Positions 26,907 to 36,131 of a stretch of DNA of 64,000 bases are shown here, one piece after another; the stretch's first letter is position 1, and each line of letters starts with the position of its first letter. Source of the stretch: NCEH01 sp040049195 (lineage in GTDB: Bacteria; Pseudomonadota; Alphaproteobacteria; Rhizobiales; Xanthobacteraceae). The notes under the pieces are model-generated. The model saw only the letters and a list, made by a program, of their open reading frames with translations. It was not told the origin of the DNA and did not search any database. The stretch lies in assembly GCF_040049195.1 (NCBI RefSeq), contig NZ_JBDZDL010000001.1; one strand, 5' to 3'. Both the position numbers and the translations under genes were made by a program.

Positions 26907-27374
26907 ATGGCGCTCTATGAGCATGTGTTCCTCGCGCGCCAAGACGTTACGGCGCAACAGGTCGAGGAACTCGCCGCCCGATTCAAGGGCGTTATCGAAG
27001 CGAACGGCGGTCAGGTCACCAAGACCGAAGCCTGGGGCGTGAAGACGCTCACCTATCGCATCAACAAGAACCGCAAGGCCCACTTCACCCTCATGAACAT
27101 CGACGCCACCCCGGCGGCGGTTCAGGAGATGGAGCGCCAGATGCGCATCGACGAGGACGTTCTGCGTTTCCTCACGCTGCGTGTGGAAGAGCACGAGGAA
27201 GGTCCCTCGGCCATGCTCCAGAAGCGCGACCGCGACGATCGTGATCGTGGCGAGCGTGGCTTCGGCGGCGATCGTGGCTTCGGTGGTGGCGGCGGCTTCG
27301 GCGGCCGTGACCGTGAAGACCGTCCGCGCCGTCCGCGCGACCGTGAAGAAACCGCTGGTGAGGAGGCGATCTGA
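26907..27374 (+). CDS. rpsF: 30S ribosomal protein bS6
   Basis: Binds 16S rRNA with bS18 in the platform of the small subunit. From ATG 26907 (MALYEHVFLARQDV) the protein is 155 aa. Residues 1 to about 100 are the S6 fold, including EAWGVKTLTYRI. The rest is a repetitive tail of Arg, Asp and Gly (DRDDRDRGERGFGG and similar). Longer, charged S6 tails are common in alphaproteobacteria. Earlier in-frame codons from 26817 show no S6 likeness. The stop overlaps the rpsR start by one base. Confidence 0.97.
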   Translation: MALYEHVFLARQDVTAQQVEELAARFKGVIEANGGQVTKTEAWGVKTLTYRINKNRKAHFTLMNIDATPAAVQEMERQMRIDEDVLRFLTLRVEEHEEGPSAMLQKRDRDDRDRGERGFGGDRGFGGGGGFGGRDREDRPRRPRDREETAGEEAI

Positions 27375-27634
27375 TGGCATTCGCTCAAGCTGGTGGCGCC
27401 GGCGGCGGTCAGCGCCGTCCGTTCTTCCGTCGTCGCAAGACCTGCCCGTTCTCCGGCCCCAATGCGCCGAAGATCGACTACAAGGACGTGCGTCTGCTGC
27501 AGCGCTACATTTCCGAGCGCGGCAAGATCGTGCCGAGCCGCATCACCGCGGTGTCCGCCAAGAAGCAGCGCGAGCTGTCGGCCGCCATCAAGCGTTCGCG
27601 CTTCCTCGGCCTGCTGCCGTTCGTGATTCGCTGA
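27374..27634 (+). CDS. rpsR: 30S ribosomal protein bS18
   Basis: An 86-aa basic protein that pairs with bS6. Typical stretches are KTCPFSG, YKDVRLLQRYISERGKIVPSR-like (shown in part) and KRSRFLGLLPF. The start overlaps the rpsF stop (TGATG), so translation is coupled. A terminator-like hairpin follows within 10 bases. Confidence 0.98.
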   Translation: MAFAQAGGAGGGQRRPFFRRRKTCPFSGPNAPKIDYKDVRLLQRYISERGKIVPSRITAVSAKKQRELSAAIKRSRFLGLLPFVIR

Positions 27635-27641
27635 TCAATCG

Positions 27642-27671
27642 AGGCGCCCGCTCCCCGGAGGGGGCGCCTTT
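27642..27671 (+). terminator. terminator-like hairpin after rpsR
   Basis: AGGCGCCC at 27642-27649 pairs with GGGCGCCT at 27662-27669, followed by TTTCATTT. It sits inside the rpsF-rpsR-DUF2232-rplI run, so it may attenuate rather than stop transcription. Confidence 0.7.
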
Positions 27672-27763
27672 CATTTAAGAATGCGTCCCGGGGCCACGGC
27701 TTCCGGGTTTGGCTGGGGCAGGCGACGACCTGCCTCTAACCGCGTCCGCGGGACAGCGAGCTG

Positions 27764-28717
27764 ATGGCACAGTTTCTGATGATCGGCCTCGCCGCCGGAG
27801 CGGCGTCGGCGCTTCTCGTCGCGGGCATCGCGACCGGGGGCATCTGGGCCGTGCCGTTCTTCTATCTGGCGCCATTGCCCATCATGATCGCGGGGCTCGC
27901 CTTCTCGCACATCTCGGCCCTGGCCGGCGTCGCCGTCGCGAGCATCGCCCTCGGGCTCTATTTCAATTCCTCTTTCCTCATCGCCTATCTCGTCGGCATC
28001 GGCGGGCCCGCCTGGGCCTTGTCTTACGGCGCGCTGATGGCCCGCAGCGACGCGGCCAATCCCACCAAGCTGATCTGGTTCTCCATCGGCGGGCTGGTGC
28101 TGACCTGCGCCGCGCTGTCGAGTTTCAGCGTCATCACGGCGGTCCTTTCGGTCGCCGGCGATTTCGAGACATACCGCACGGCGGTCGCGGCCGCCTTCGC
28201 CACCTTCGTCCAGGTGCAGGGGCAAACCGGCCCGACGAGCGCGGACACGGCGCGCATGGGCGAGATGGTCGCGAATATCCTGCCGCCCATGGCGGGCGCG
28301 CTCGCCATGGTCACGCAACTGTGCTGCCTGTATCTCGCGGGCCGGGCGGCGCTGGTATCGGGCCGGCTCGCCCGCCCCTGGCCCGATCTGGCCGCGACCC
28401 GCCTGCCGGCGTCCACCTCGCTCGTGCTGGCGCTGATCATCGCCGCCTGCGTGGTGCCGGGCATGGTGGGCCTGTCGGCCTCCGTGGTCGCGGCGACGCT
28501 GGTGACCGCCTATGCGGTCGCGGGCTTCGCGGTGCTGCATTTCCTCACCCGCGGGCGCAGCGCGCGGGTTCTCATTCTCACCGCCGTTTGGCTCGGCACC
28601 CTGGCATTGGGGTGGCCGGTCCTGGTGGTGGCGCTGCTTGGCGTGGTGGACGCCATGTTCGATCTGCGGACGCGATCGGCTCCCGGCGGGCGACCGCCGG
28701 CCGCCAACGACCGCTGA
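27764..28717 (+). CDS. DUF2232-type polytopic membrane protein
   Basis: A 317-aa hydrophobic protein with about eight membrane segments, opening MAQFLMIGLAAGAASALLVA and with a polar tail rich in Pro/Arg. Its place between rpsR and rplI is the usual one for DUF2232 proteins in alphaproteobacteria. No catalytic motif is visible and the function is unknown. It is expected in the inner membrane. Confidence 0.82.
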   Translation: MAQFLMIGLAAGAASALLVAGIATGGIWAVPFFYLAPLPIMIAGLAFSHISALAGVAVASIALGLYFNSSFLIAYLVGIGGPAWALSYGALMARSDAANPTKLIWFSIGGLVLTCAALSSFSVITAVLSVAGDFETYRTAVAAAFATFVQVQGQTGPTSADTARMGEMVANILPPMAGALAMVTQLCCLYLAGRAALVSGRLARPWPDLAATRLPASTSLVLALIIAACVVPGMVGLSASVVAATLVTAYAVAGFAVLHFLTRGRSARVLILTAVWLGTLALGWPVLVVALLGVVDAMFDLRTRSAPGGRPPAANDR

Positions 28718-28762
28718 CAGAAATTCCCCGACCCCCGAAACATCGAAACAGGAGACACGAAA

Positions 28763-29359
28763 ATGGAAGTCATTCTTTTGGAGCGCGTGGCCAAGCTCGG
28801 CCAGATGGGTGAAGTGGTGAAGGTGCGTGACGGTTACGGCCGCAACTTCCTTCTGCCGAACAACAAGGCCCTGCGCGCCACCAAGGCGAACAAGGCCAAG
28901 TTCGACCAGATGAAGGTTCAGCTGGAAACCCGCAATCTGGAGCTCCGCAAGGAGGCCGAGGGCGTGGCCGAGAAGCTGAACGGCCAGAGCGTCGTGATCC
29001 TGCGCCAGGCCGGCGAGAGCGGCCAGCTCTACGGCTCGGTGTCCACCCGCGATCTCGCCGAGGCCCTGGTGAAGGCCGGCTTCACGGTCGACCGCCAGCA
29101 GATCGAGCTCAATCACCCCATCAAGACCATCGGCATGCACACGATCCCCGTGCGCCTGCATCCCGAAGTGGAGGTCGCCGTGACCGCCAACGTCGCCCGC
29201 AGCGTCGAGGAAGCCGAGCGCGTGGCGCGCGGCGAGGACCTGCGCACCCGCCGTGACGAGGACGAAGAGGCTGAAGCCGAAGCCGCCGCCGAGCGCGACG
29301 CCACCCTCGCCGAGGCGGAAGCCGAAGAAGCCGCCGCGGAACTCGGCGACGCCGAGTGA
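28763..29359 (+). CDS. rplI: 50S ribosomal protein bL9
   Basis: Binds 23S rRNA at the base of the L1 stalk. The 198-aa protein opens MEVILLERVAKLGQMGEVVKV and has the glycine-rich stretch GYGRNFLLPNNKA. Residues 1-150 are the usual two-domain L9; the last 45 or so are an acidic Glu/Ala tail (EDEEAEAEAAAER). A strong terminator follows. Confidence 0.98.
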   Translation: MEVILLERVAKLGQMGEVVKVRDGYGRNFLLPNNKALRATKANKAKFDQMKVQLETRNLELRKEAEGVAEKLNGQSVVILRQAGESGQLYGSVSTRDLAEALVKAGFTVDRQQIELNHPIKTIGMHTIPVRLHPEVEVAVTANVARSVEEAERVARGEDLRTRRDEDEEAEAEAAAERDATLAEAEAEEAAAELGDAE

Positions 29360-29391
29360 GTTGATCTTCTTCAGCTTGTCTCACGTTTTGG

Positions 29392-29427
29392 AAACGCCCG
29401 GCCATTCGCCGGGCGTTTTCTTGTTTT
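29392..29427 (+). terminator. rho-independent terminator after rplI
   Basis: AAACGCCCGGC at 29392-29402 pairs perfectly with GCCGGGCGTTT at 29408-29418 around CATTC, followed by a T-rich run (TCTTGTTTTT). This is the clearest terminator in the window and ends the rpsF-rplI unit. Confidence 0.92.
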
Positions 29428-29662
29428 TGGTCAATTTTGGTATTGCCGTAGCGGTCATGTGGTGTTCAGATTTACACGGCTTCTGCTGGCCGTAAGAGCC
29501 CGCAAAGACAGCATGACTGCGGACCGGGCCGCATCCCGTTTCCGTTAAGTCATGCGCGAGCGCCGCGACTAATGCATCACGATCTGTGTGCTTTGGGTGC
29601 GCGGGGGCAGAAACCGAGAGGAGGGGCAACCCAGGCGGTCATCTTAGGATGGAGGCGGCCCA
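29428..29662. other. intergenic region before cfa
   Basis: About 235 bases between the rplI terminator and cfa. It includes an AT-richer part (29428-29480) that could hold a promoter and the long-range inverted repeat GCATGACT (29511-29518) / AGTCATGC (29548-29555), with GCGG/CCGC inside it. No small gene is evident. Confidence 0.5.
29511..29555 (+). repeat. stem-loop in cfa leader
   Basis: Perfect 8-bp arms GCATGACT and AGTCATGC separated by 29 bases, about 110 bases before the cfa start. An inner GCGG…CCGC pairing extends the stem. It may be a structured 5' leader or a protein-binding site. Confidence 0.4.
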
Positions 29663-30916
29663 GTGGATCGGTTGCTTGAATCTGTTCTGCGTCGTGTCGT
29701 GAAGCACGGCGGTCTGCAAGTCACGACGGCGTCCGGCCGCACCTTCAAGGCGGGGCCGAGCGAACCTCTCGTTCATGTCCGCTTCGCCAGCAAACGGGCG
29801 CAGTTCATGCTGCTGCTCGACCCGGAAATGCAGCTCGGCGAAATCTACACCAACGGCGATCTGGTGCTCGAGCGCGGCTCGATTGCCGACCTGCTGGAAC
29901 TGGTGATGTCGCAGGATGTGCTCCAGCCCACGCTGACCTCGCGTCTGCTTTATTTCGCGCGGCGCGTGCTGCGGCGGCTCGACCAGTTCAACCCGCGCGG
30001 CCGCGCCCGGCGCAATGTGGCGCATCATTACGACCTGGACGGGCGGCTCTATTCGCTGTTCCTGGATGCGGACAAGCAATATTCCTGCGCCTATTTCGAG
30101 CATCCCGGCGAGCGGCTCGACGATGCCCAGCTGGCCAAGAAGCGGCACATCGCGGCCAAGCTGGTGCTCGACAAGCCGAATCTGAGCGTGCTGGACATCG
30201 GCAGCGGCTGGGGTGGGCTCGGCCTGTATCTGGCGGAGATGGCCAAGGCACGCGTCTGCGGCGTCACCTTGTCCACGGAGCAATTGGGCGTCGCCCAATC
30301 CCGCGCCCGGGAAAAGGGGCTGGAGGGGCAGGTCTCGTTCGCGCTCCAGGATTATCGCGACGTGCCCGGCCCGTTCGACCGCATCGTCTCTGTGGGCATG
30401 TTCGAGCATGTGGGCGTCGATCATTACGGGGAATTCTTCCGCAAGACACGCGCGCTCCTGGCGCCCGACGGGGTGATGCTGCTGCACGCCATCGGCCGGT
30501 TCGACCCGCCCGGCTTCACCAATCCGTGGATCGCCAAATACATCTTCCCGGGCGGCTATATGCCGGCGCTCTCGGAAGTGACGCCCCACATCGAACGGGC
30601 GGGGCTGGTCGTCACCGACATCGAGATCCTGCGCCTGCACTATGCCGACACGCTGAAGGCGTGGCGTGAGCGCTTCCTGGCGCGGCGGGAGGAAGTCCTG
30701 CGCCTCACCGACGAGCGCTTCCTGCGCATGTGGGAGTTCTATCTCGCCGGGTCGGAAATGGCATTTCGCTACCAGGGCCTGATGGTGTTCCAGATCCAGC
30801 TCGCCCGCAAACAGGAGGCGGTGCCGCTGACCCGCGATTATATCGTGGAGGCCGAGGACAAGCTGCGGGCGATGGAGAAGCGCAGCGCCCCGCCGTTGCG
30901 GTTGGCGGGCGAATAG
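29663..30916 (+). CDS. cfa: cyclopropane-fatty-acyl-phospholipid synthase
   Basis: Adds a methylene group from SAM across double bonds of membrane phospholipid acyl chains, usually on entry to stationary phase or under acid stress. The 417-aa protein has an N-terminal lipid-binding domain, YSCAYFE near residue 140, the SAM motif VLDIGSGWGGLGLY near 177-190 and FEHVG near 250. It sits between rplI and dnaB, which are commonly close to each other in relatives. Confidence 0.93.
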   Translation: MDRLLESVLRRVVKHGGLQVTTASGRTFKAGPSEPLVHVRFASKRAQFMLLLDPEMQLGEIYTNGDLVLERGSIADLLELVMSQDVLQPTLTSRLLYFARRVLRRLDQFNPRGRARRNVAHHYDLDGRLYSLFLDADKQYSCAYFEHPGERLDDAQLAKKRHIAAKLVLDKPNLSVLDIGSGWGGLGLYLAEMAKARVCGVTLSTEQLGVAQSRAREKGLEGQVSFALQDYRDVPGPFDRIVSVGMFEHVGVDHYGEFFRKTRALLAPDGVMLLHAIGRFDPPGFTNPWIAKYIFPGGYMPALSEVTPHIERAGLVVTDIEILRLHYADTLKAWRERFLARREEVLRLTDERFLRMWEFYLAGSEMAFRYQGLMVFQIQLARKQEAVPLTRDYIVEAEDKLRAMEKRSAPPLRLAGE

Positions 30917-30924
30917 CTTTGGAG

Positions 30925-30952
30925 GGAGGGCGACCGGAAGGCCGCCCTCCTT
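30925..30952 (+). terminator. terminator-like hairpin after cfa
   Basis: GGAGGGCG at 30925-30932 pairs with CGCCCTCC at 30943-30950, followed only by TT. It starts 9 bases after the cfa stop. The stem is good but the T-run is poor. Confidence 0.55.
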
Positions 30953-31137
30953 GGGGAATCGCAAACGCCATCCGGGGCTAATCGGACGAGTTATCCCCGC
31001 AATCGCCGCAATTCCACACAAGGGAATATCGAGCTGTTGACGGCTGCAAATTCTTTGCCAGCCATGCGATTACGAAACAGCGGGGTCCGCGTGCCTTCTG
31101 CTAAACAAGGGCTCGTCCACCAAACCGGCCTTGCCTC

Positions 31138-32622
31138 ATGCTCGACCTTTCCGACCAGAAGGGGGATCTCGACTCCTCCTATCGTCAGGCGCCCCACAAT
31201 GTGGAGGCGGAGCAATCGCTGCTCGGCGCGATCCTGGTCAATAACGACGCCTTTTACCGGGTGTCGGATTTCCTCAAGCCCGAGCATTTCTTCGAGCCCA
31301 TCCACGGCCGCATCTTCGAGCTCGCGGGGGCCCTGGTGCGCGCCGGCAAGGTGGCGACGCCGGTCACGCTGAAGACCTTCCTTCCGGCCGATCTCGATGT
31401 GGCGGGGCTAAGCGGCCCGCATTATCTCGCCCGGCTCGCGGCGGAGGCGACCACCGTCATCAATGCCGAGGATTACGGCCGCGCCATCTATGATCTCTCG
31501 GTGCGGCGCGAATTGATCCGCATCGGCGAGGAGATCGTCAACGACGCCTATGACGCGCCGGTGGAGGCGACTCCGCAGGACCAGATCGAGGAAGCGGAAA
31601 AGCGCCTCTACGCCATCGCCGAGAGCGGGCGCTATGACGGCGGCTTCCAGCGCTTCGGCGAGGCGCTGCGGGAAGCGGTGGACATGGCGAGCCGCGCTTT
31701 CCAGCGCGAGGGCCATCTCTCCGGCATCGCCTCCGGGCTCGACGATCTCGACCAGCAGATGGGCGGGCTCCAGCCCTCGGATCTCGTGATCCTCGCCGGC
31801 CGCCCCGCCATGGGCAAGACCGCGCTCGCGACCAACATCGCCTTCAATATCGCCGCCGCCTATCGCGGCGAGCAGCGGGCGGACGGCTCCATCGAGACCC
31901 AGAGCGGCGGCATCGTCGGCTTCTTCTCGCTGGAAATGTCCGCCGAGCAATTGGCGACGCGTATCCTGGCCGAGCAGGCGGAGATCGCCTCCTACAAGAT
32001 CCGCCGCGGCGATATTTCGGAAAGCGAGTTCTCCAAGCTGGCCGCCGCCGCCCAGACCATGCAGGTGGTGCCGCTCTATATCGACGATACCGGCGGCATC
32101 TCGATCGCCCAGCTGGTGGCCCGCGCGCGGCGCCTGAAGCGCCAGCGCGGGCTGGACTTCATGGTGGTGGACTATCTGCAATTGCTGTCCGGCTCCTCGA
32201 AAAGCTCGTCGCAGAACCGCGTGCAGGAAGTCACCGAGATCACCACCGGCCTCAAGGCGCTGGCGAAGGAGCTGCAAGTGCCCATCATGGCGCTTTCGCA
32301 GCTGTCCCGTCAGGTAGAGGCGCGCGACGACAAGCGCCCGCAACTCGCCGACCTGCGCGAATCCGGCTCCATCGAGCAGGACGCCGACGTGGTGATGTTC
32401 GTCTATCGCGAGGAATATTACCTCAAGAGCCGCGAGCCCAAGCCCGGAACCGAGGAATGGTTCAAGTGGGAGGCGGACATGAAGGCGGCCGAGGGGGTGG
32501 CGGAAGTCATCATCGGCAAGCAGCGCCACGGCCCCACCGGCACGGTGAAGGTGCATTTCGAGCCGCAGTTCACGCGCTTCTCGAACCTCGCCCGCGAGGA
32601 TCGCCTGCCCGATCGCCATTGA
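31138..32622 (+). CDS. dnaB: replicative DNA helicase DnaB
   Basis: The hexameric 5'-3' helicase of the replication fork. The 494-aa protein has the N-terminal primase-interacting domain (PHNVEAEQSLLGAIL), a linker, then the RecA-like domain with Walker A GRPAMGKT near residue 222, FFSLEMS and Walker B-like MVVDYLQLL. No intein is present. A 221-base gap before it contains the cfa hairpin. Confidence 0.98.
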   Translation: MLDLSDQKGDLDSSYRQAPHNVEAEQSLLGAILVNNDAFYRVSDFLKPEHFFEPIHGRIFELAGALVRAGKVATPVTLKTFLPADLDVAGLSGPHYLARLAAEATTVINAEDYGRAIYDLSVRRELIRIGEEIVNDAYDAPVEATPQDQIEEAEKRLYAIAESGRYDGGFQRFGEALREAVDMASRAFQREGHLSGIASGLDDLDQQMGGLQPSDLVILAGRPAMGKTALATNIAFNIAAAYRGEQRADGSIETQSGGIVGFFSLEMSAEQLATRILAEQAEIASYKIRRGDISESEFSKLAAAAQTMQVVPLYIDDTGGISIAQLVARARRLKRQRGLDFMVVDYLQLLSGSSKSSSQNRVQEVTEITTGLKALAKELQVPIMALSQLSRQVEARDDKRPQLADLRESGSIEQDADVVMFVYREEYYLKSREPKPGTEEWFKWEADMKAAEGVAEVIIGKQRHGPTGTVKVHFEPQFTRFSNLAREDRLPDRH

Positions 32623-32737
32623 TCGCGGAAAGCTGGGCGTGGCGCGCTGATCTGCCCCGCCTCCGGCGCTGCCGGCCGCTCGCGGGTAAGGTATAGACAG
32701 GACAGCGAATCCCGCCGCCTCCAGGGAAAGCGTTTCG

Positions 32738-33859
32738 ATGCAGCCCGCGTCCGCCCCGTCACCCGCCCTGTCCCGCGCCGTCCTGACCATCGATCTCGAC
32801 GCCCTGGCCGATAATTGGCGCACCCTCGCCGCACGCGTCGCGCCGGCGGAATGCGCGGCGGTGGTGAAGGCGGATGCCTATGGCCTCGGCCTCGCGCAGG
32901 CCGCGCCGGTGCTGTGGAAGGCGGGCGCGCGCACCTTCTTCGTCGCCCTGGTGCAGGAAGGCGAGGCGCTGCGGATGCTGCTCCCCGAGGCCACCATCTA
33001 TGTGCTCGGCGGCCTGCTGCCGGACACCGCCCATTCCTATTCCGCTGCCGATCTGCGGCCGGTGCTGGGCAGCCGGCAGGAAATTGCCGAATGGTCCATC
33101 CACAGCCGGGCCCTTGGGGTCAGCCAGCCGGCGGCCCTGCATGTCGATACCGGGATGAACCGGCTGGGTCTCAGCGTGGACGAGGCGCTCACGATCGCCG
33201 GGGAGGGGGGACCCTCGTTCCGTCCCTCCCTCATCATGACGCATCTTGCCTGCGCGGATACGGCGCGGCACCCGCTGACCCAGGCGCAGCATCATCTGTT
33301 CGCCAAAGTGGCGGCGGCATTCCCCGACATTCCCGCCTCGCTCGCCAATTCGGCCGGCACGCTGGGCGGGCCGGAGATGTATTTCGACATGGTGCGCCCC
33401 GGCATCGCGCTCTATGGCGGCGCGCCGATCTCCGGGGGCGCGGCGCTGCGCAGCGTGGTGCGGCTGGAGGTGCCGATCATCCAGGTGCGCGAAGCGCGCG
33501 CCGGCACGACGGTGGGCTATGGCGCCGCCCAGCGCCTGCAGCGCGACAGCCGCATCGCCATTCTTTCCCTCGGCTATGCCGACGGCTTCCTGCGTGCGTT
33601 CGGCGGCAGCGACGCCCGACGGGGCGCGGATGCCGTGATCGGCGGCCTGCGCTGCCCGCTGGTGGGGCGCATTTCCATGGATCTCACGGCCGTGGACGTC
33701 ACCGACGTGCCCCACGAGACGGCGCGGCGCGGGGATCCGGCGGTGCTGCTCGGCGACGGCATCGGCATCGATGAGCTTGCCGCCCATGGCGGCACCATCG
33801 GCTATGAGGTGCTCACCGCGCTGGGGCCGCGCTATCACCGCGTCTATGTGGGCGGCTAG
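32738..33859 (+). CDS. alr: alanine racemase
   Basis: Pyridoxal-phosphate enzyme that makes D-alanine for peptidoglycan. In the 373-aa protein the PLP lysine is K44 in VVKADAYGLG. The catalytic tyrosine of the second domain is in TVGYGAAQ, and GRISMDLTAVDV is conserved. It lies between dnaB and radA, as in many Rhizobiales. A single copy in the window; it may be the biosynthetic Alr. Confidence 0.96.
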   Translation: MQPASAPSPALSRAVLTIDLDALADNWRTLAARVAPAECAAVVKADAYGLGLAQAAPVLWKAGARTFFVALVQEGEALRMLLPEATIYVLGGLLPDTAHSYSAADLRPVLGSRQEIAEWSIHSRALGVSQPAALHVDTGMNRLGLSVDEALTIAGEGGPSFRPSLIMTHLACADTARHPLTQAQHHLFAKVAAAFPDIPASLANSAGTLGGPEMYFDMVRPGIALYGGAPISGGAALRSVVRLEVPIIQVREARAGTTVGYGAAQRLQRDSRIAILSLGYADGFLRAFGGSDARRGADAVIGGLRCPLVGRISMDLTAVDVTDVPHETARRGDPAVLLGDGIGIDELAAHGGTIGYEVLTALGPRYHRVYVGG

Positions 33860-33907
33860 ACTATAGGGGTGAGTCGCGCACCTGCGCGCCCGGAGCCCTC
33901 CCGACCC

Positions 33908-35308
<1,401 letters not shown>

Positions 35309-35416
35309 TGACGCGGCGGGCGCTTGAAGCTATACGTCCGAGCCACGCTGCGGATTTATGACACGCAGTGTTCCGCCGCACGCCTCCGGGCGCCGCATGA
35401 AGGACCCGCCGCGCCC

Positions 35417-36109
35417 ATGCCCGTGACGCTGCTTGATCTCATCGTAATTTCGGTGATGCTGCTTTCAGGCCTTCTGGCCATGGTTCGCGGTTTTCTGCGC
35501 GAAGTCTTCAGCATCGTTTCCTGGCTGGCTGCGGCCGGCGTGACATTGTTTTTCTATCCTCAATTGCTTCCGATCACCAAGCAATACGTGTCGCAGGACA
35601 CGGTGGCGCTCGCGGTGACCGTCGGCATCCTGTTTCTGGGAACGCTGCTGATCGTTTCCATTATCAGCGCGCGCATTTCCGATGCGGTGCTGGACAGCCG
35701 GATCGGCGCGCTGGACCGCACCTTGGGCTTCGCCTTCGGCCTTGCGCGGGGGCTGCTGGTCATGGTTGTGGCGTTTCTGTTCTTCAACTGGCTGGTTCCG
35801 GACAAGAGCCAGCCGCCGTGGGTTTTGAACGCAAAATCCCGTCCGGTGCTGCAAAACACGGGGGATTGGCTTATGTCCCTGTTGCCGGACGATCCGGAGA
35901 ATACCATTCTTAAGAGACTCAAGCGGTCTCCGGCGACAGATGAGGGCGATGCGCCCGCCACGCCGCCAGGTCCGCGCACGGAACGTGGGGGCACCACGAT
36001 TACAGTTGCGACGGTCGCCGGAGCGGCGGCTGGAGAAACCGGATACCGCCGCGGTGAGCGGCAAGGGTTCGAGCAACTGCTTGAGAGCGCGCGCGGCACC
36101 GGCCAGTGA
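35417..36109 (+). CDS. cvpA: CvpA family membrane protein
   Basis: A 230-aa protein starting MPVTLLDLIVISVMLLSG with four membrane segments in residues 1-135. It includes SIVSWLAAAG and the RIGALDRTLGFAFGLARGLL stretch typical of CvpA. A polar, Thr/Gly-rich tail of about 95 residues follows. CvpA is linked to colicin V production and envelope stress in E. coli; its place just before purF is conserved. A TTG at 35324 gives an extension without family character. Confidence 0.9.
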   Translation: MPVTLLDLIVISVMLLSGLLAMVRGFLREVFSIVSWLAAAGVTLFFYPQLLPITKQYVSQDTVALAVTVGILFLGTLLIVSIISARISDAVLDSRIGALDRTLGFAFGLARGLLVMVVAFLFFNWLVPDKSQPPWVLNAKSRPVLQNTGDWLMSLLPDDPENTILKRLKRSPATDEGDAPATPPGPRTERGGTTITVATVAGAAAGETGYRRGERQGFEQLLESARGTGQ

Positions 36110-36131
36110 GCCGCGTCGAGCGGAGGTAAAG

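Noticed and set aside
30985..30999. TTATCCCCG before dnaB as a DnaA box
   Set aside because: It differs from TTATNCACA at several bases, and dnaB is not a marker of the replication origin.
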